Below, one piece after another: positions 59,605-64,000 of a stretch of 64,000 bases of DNA. Within the stretch, counting starts at the first letter, position 1; each line of letters opens with the position of its first letter. Below the pieces are notes generated by a model that did not search any database, was not told the origin of the DNA, and was given only the letters and a program-made list of their open reading frames with translations. The stretch covers positions 62,001 to 126,000 of the forward strand of contig NZ_JARXYX010000003.1 of the NCBI RefSeq assembly GCF_029893585.1. Direction: 5' to 3'. The DNA is from Streptomyces sp. LBL. Its GTDB lineage: Bacteria; Actinomycetota; Actinomycetes; Streptomycetales; Streptomycetaceae. The position numbers were made by a program, and so were the translations under genes.

Positions 59605-59736
59605 GGGGCCCTCCCCGTACGTCGTTGATGAGTACGGGGATCCTCTCCGCTGTGCGTCGCCTGAGAACAGGGGTGGTCAGCCTATTTTGCCAATCCGATA
59701 AGCGGAGCGAGGCGTTCGCTCGGCGGACTCCGACCC

Positions 59737-60501
59737 CTACCCGACCAACGCCAGGGCCTCGTCCAACACCCGCCGCAACCGCAGCGCGTCCGAGGCCACC
59801 GCGGTCACCAGTACGGCGGGCCCGGCGAGCGGCACGACGGCAGCGCCCGCGCCCAGCACCCGCGCGGCCACCGGCGCGTTGGCGAACTCCGGCCGTACGA
59901 CGACGACTTGTCCGACGGCCCGATGTCCCGCGAGGACCGCGGGCCCGTCCCAGCCCCCGGGTGCCCCGGGACCACAGGCCAACTCCTGATCCAGCACGGC
60001 CCGCCCCGCGACCCGTACGACGAGCCTGCTGCTGAGCCGCCCGGGCTCCTCCCCCGTCCGCCCCAGCACCTGCTCCTCGCGCAACACGAGCCGGGCCGCC
60101 GAGCCGAGGTCGACGCGGGTGGTGACGGTCAGATCGCTGCCCTGTACACAGATCAACTGCTCTGGCAGCCACCGCAGTTCACCGCCGTCGGCGACGGTGA
60201 GCCGGACGTCGTAGCGGGCCTGTCCCTTCGCCTGCCCCGGCAGTGCGATGGTGGCCGCCGCCGATCCGACGGACAGCCGGGCCCCGGTCCCGACACCGGC
60301 CTCCACGGTGAAGTGGTCACCGCCGAGCGGCCCGCTCATCGCGCCGACGAGCAGGACCCGCGCCTCGTCGCCGCTCCCCCGGGTCCGCCGCAATGCCAGC
60401 GGCCCCTCGCCCTCCAGCACGGGCAGGGACGTACCGCCCCGCCCGTCGTCCCGCGCGATCATCCGGGCGGTGGCCCGCACTCCGGTCGTGCCCGCGGTCA
60501 T
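59737..60501 (-). CDS. ureD: urease accessory protein UreD
   Basis: 254 residues from ATG 60501, overlapping the ureG stop by 4 nt (ATGA). Family pattern: [73 protein letters not shown]. UreD bridges UreF/UreG to the apo-urease during nickel loading. It is last gene of the urease operon visible here. The length is normal for actinomycete UreD. Confidence 0.92.
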   Translation of the reverse strand: MTAGTTGVRATARMIARDDGRGGTSLPVLEGEGPLALRRTRGSGDEARVLLVGAMSGPLGGDHFTVEAGVGTGARLSVGSAAATIALPGQAKGQARYDVRLTVADGGELRWLPEQLICVQGSDLTVTTRVDLGSAARLVLREEQVLGRTGEEPGRLSSRLVVRVAGRAVLDQELACGPGAPGGWDGPAVLAGHRAVGQVVVVRPEFANAPVAARVLGAGAAVVPLAGPAVLVTAVASDALRLRRVLDEALALVG

Positions 60502-61187
60502 GCCGTCCACGCGGTGAGCTGTGCCCGCACCCAGTCGGCGACGTCCTTCACTCCCGGTTCGCTCCTGAGCGACTGGAACACGACCGGCAGTTCGGCCCGC
60601 TGCGCCTTGGCGTCCGCCGCCATCCGCCCCAGGTCGGAGCCGACGTACGGCGCGAGATCGGTCTTGTTGACGACGAGCAGGTCGGCGGTGGTGACACCGG
60701 GCCCGCCCTTGCGCGGGATGTCGTCCCCGCCGGCCACGTCGATGACGAAGATCTGCGCGTCGACCAACCCCCTGGAGAAGGTCGCGGTGAGATTGTCCCC
60801 ACCCGATTCGACCAGGATCAGATCCAGTGGCCCGACCTCGTCCTCCAGGTCCTCCACCGCCTCCAGATTGGCGGAGATGTCATCCCGGATCGCGGTGTGC
60901 GGACACGCCCCCGTCTCCACGGCGGTGATCCTCTCGGGCGGCAACACCGCCTCTCTGAGGAGAAACTCGGCGTCCTCCCGCGTATAGATGTCATTGGTCA
61001 CGACCGCGAGCGACAACTCGTCCCGCAGGGCCCTGCACAGCGCGGCAACGGTAGCGGTCTTCCCCGACCCTACGGGCCCCCCGAGCCCGATCCGCAGACC
61101 ACGCCGCCTGCCGTCAGGACGACGGGCGTCAGCACTTACTGCGGCACTTCCGGCGGTGGAACCGTCGTGGGAGTGGTCGAGATGCAT
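60498..61187 (-). CDS. ureG: urease accessory GTPase UreG
   Basis: 229 residues from ATG 61187. A His-containing N-terminus ([10 protein letters not shown]) may bind nickel. The P-loop is [18 protein letters not shown], then [34 protein letters not shown] (nickel-binding Cys-Pro-His), [19 protein letters not shown] and [15 protein letters not shown]. UreG hydrolyses GTP to deliver nickel to urease. 169 bp of GC-rich repeats separate it from ureF. Confidence 0.97.
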   Translation of the reverse strand: MHLDHSHDGSTAGSAAVSADARRPDGRRRGLRIGLGGPVGSGKTATVAALCRALRDELSLAVVTNDIYTREDAEFLLREAVLPPERITAVETGACPHTAIRDDISANLEAVEDLEDEVGPLDLILVESGGDNLTATFSRGLVDAQIFVIDVAGGDDIPRKGGPGVTTADLLVVNKTDLAPYVGSDLGRMAADAKAQRAELPVVFQSLRSEPGVKDVADWVRAQLTAWTA

Positions 61188-61356
61188 GTTCGGCTCCTAT
61201 ACAACTGGTCCGGTGCTTCCAGGGGCAGGGGCGGAGCCCCGCGAGGGGTGCGGGGCGGAGCCCCAGGGGTGCGGGGGACCGCAGTCCCCGCCGGGGGCGC
61301 AGGGGCGGACCCCCCATGGGGGTGGGACGGGTAGGGGCGGCGGGGGCGACACCCTC
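61188..61356. repeat. GC-rich GGGGCGGAGCCCC-type repeats between ureF and ureG
   Basis: The words GGGGCGGAGCCCC, GGGGTGCGGGG and GGACCGCAGTCCCC recur. Several can form hairpins (for example GGACCCCCCATGGGGGTGGG). This is an interspersed-repeat-like insertion inside the urease operon; it may attenuate ureG-ureD expression. Confidence 0.6.
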
Positions 61357-62031
61357 CTAGGATGCGAACAGCCGTACGGGCCACTGCGCATGCGCCTCAG
61401 CCGAGATCTCCAGCAGCGGAGCGGAACCCGCAGGCACCGCCTCGACCCCTTCGTCGAGAACCGACCGCGCCGCCTCCACCGCCGCATCCGCGACACGGTC
61501 CACCTCCGGTGCCAACCGAGCCAGCACCCCCGTGGCGTCGAAGGGGTCCAGACTCAGCAGCCGCACCGTCGCCGACGCCGGCCCGCTCACACTCTCGTAC
61601 ACCGCGCAGTACGCCGCATCAAGAGGCCCCAGCCCAGCCGCCCGAGCCACCACCCCGAGCACCACCGGCTGGTGCGCTCCCTTGGGAAACGCCCGCGCCA
61701 GCGCATCGAGTTCCGAGGACGGCCACGTCGCCCGCGCGGCCCGCATCAACTGCCGCCCCAGCTTCCGCGCGGCACCCCGCAACGCGGGCGACGGCGTCCG
61801 CGCGTCAGCGGCCGCGTCCAGTTCCACGGGGTCCACGCCGAGGACGGCCGCCGCGGCCAGCGCGGCGGCGACCCGCCCCGCCGTGTGCAACCGCCCCCGG
61901 CAGAAGTCCTCCAGACTCGCGGCCCCGGTGATCCGCCCGGCCTTGACGGCCGCCTCGGCTCCGCCGGAGTGCGCGTGTCCCCCCGCGGGAAAGCGGCCGT
62001 CGGCCAGAACGAGGAGCGCCGCTCGTGACAT
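61357..62031 (-). CDS. ureF: urease accessory protein UreF
   Basis: 224 residues from ATG 62031 (GAGGGCGG upstream), 11 bp after ureC. Pattern: AALLVLADGRFPAGGHAHSG GAE, ARKLGRQLMRAARATWPSSE, HQPVVLGVVARAAGLGPLDA, AYCAVYESVSGPASATVRLL. UreF regulates the UreG GTPase during nickel insertion. The family is divergent, and the position between ureC and ureG confirms it. Confidence 0.92.
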   Translation of the reverse strand: MSRAALLVLADGRFPAGGHAHSGGAEAAVKAGRITGAASLEDFCRGRLHTAGRVAAALAAAAVLGVDPVELDAAADARTPSPALRGAARKLGRQLMRAARATWPSSELDALARAFPKGAHQPVVLGVVARAAGLGPLDAAYCAVYESVSGPASATVRLLSLDPFDATGVLARLAPEVDRVADAAVEAARSVLDEGVEAVPAGSAPLLEISAEAHAQWPVRLFAS

Positions 62032-62042
62032 GGAAGCCGCCC

Positions 62043-63756
<1,714 letters not shown>

Positions 63757-63764
<8 letters not shown>

Positions 63765-64000
63765 CGAGGGCACCTCCGGTCTCCCCGCGCAGCCCGGGCA
63801 CCACACGGGCGCCGGCCAGCGGGACGAGTTCGACGTCGACGGGGATCCCGGGCTCGAAGCGCACGGCGGTACCGGCGGCGATGTTGAGCCGCTTTCCGCG
63901 CGCTGCCGCACGGTCGAAGTCCAGGCCGGGGTTGGCCTCGGCGAAGTGGTAGTGGGAGCCGACCTGGACGGGCCGGTCGGCGGCGTTGAGGACGGTCAGC
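63757..64000 (-). CDS. ureB: urease beta subunit UreB, N-terminus beyond window
   Basis: The visible 81 codons are the end of Ure[61 protein letters not shown] and a tail [18 protein letters not shown] is the family signature. The stop (63757-63759) overlaps the ureC start by 8 bp. The first residues and ureA lie beyond the right edge. Confidence 0.96.

Overview
The window is high-GC DNA (third codon positions almost always G or C) with actinomycete hallmarks: XRE/DUF397 pairs, MurT/GatD, SpoIIE-type phosphatases with fused anti-sigma ATPase domains, DevS-type kinases, and GTG/TTG starts behind GGAGG-like ribosome sites. It is best read as a Streptomyces chromosome segment. No tRNA, rRNA, CRISPR array or intact mobile element was found.

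Layout. 1-7.1 kb: an HSP90-family ATPase (cut by the window edge), a hypothetical protein, a large SMI1/KNR4 (SUKH) protein, and a divergent RsbW-like ATPase / XRE-DUF397 regulatory set with an 11-bp-phased repeat between them. 7.3-12.2 kb: a DUF3558-like lipoprotein, then an accessory trio (RmlD-like sugar reductase, a two-domain nucleotidyltransferase-like/phosphotransferase protein carrying a TTA codon, and a cupin) ending in an ISAzo13-type transposase remnant. 12.2-25.2 kb: a set resembling the DevR/OsdR hypoxia-dormancy regulon: universal stress protein, CBS-BON, Acg-type nitroreductase, Rv1733c-like membrane protein, broken BON gene, DevS-type kinase, PPOX-fold protein, zinc alcohol dehydrogenase, possible phosphoketolase stub, PPK2, SulP transporter and YbdK-type ligase. 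No response regulator is present in it. 25.2-25.9 kb: two decayed gene ends (basic amino-acid decarboxylase and Nudix) butted together.

26-39 kb: secreted phosphodiester glycosidase and PLC/GDPD-like enzyme; a three-gene qor-fadE-fadE operon; XRE-cupin regulator; oxidoreductase remnant; ATP-dependent DNA ligase + Nudix; succinate-semialdehyde dehydrogenase; a third acyl-CoA dehydrogenase with divergent TetR. 39-44.3 kb: housekeeping genes: peptide deformylase, murT-gatD (lipid II amidation), pfkA and a CtaG-like protein. 44.3-49.8 kb: a degraded Ser/Thr kinase-like gene, a small membrane protein, and a four-gene LytTR regulator / small membrane protein / SSS symporter / LytS-type kinase operon. 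In that operon the symporter stop is linked to the kinase start by five micro-ORFs that overlap one another. 49.9-52.6 kb: Lrp regulator, DDAH/arginine-dihydrolase-like enzyme and ornithine aminotransferase. 52.6-57.9 kb: 84-bp repeats, two SpoIIE phosphatases and a PlsC acyltransferase. 58-64 kb: a secreted tripeptidyl aminopeptidase and the urease cluster ureB-C-F-G-D (ureB cut by the right edge).

Recurring themes are gene decay (at least six remnants) and short tandem duplications at gene 3' ends. A hairpin-type interspersed repeat also sits in frame inside two acyl-CoA dehydrogenase genes. Family assignments come from recognising motifs by eye; no database search was possible.
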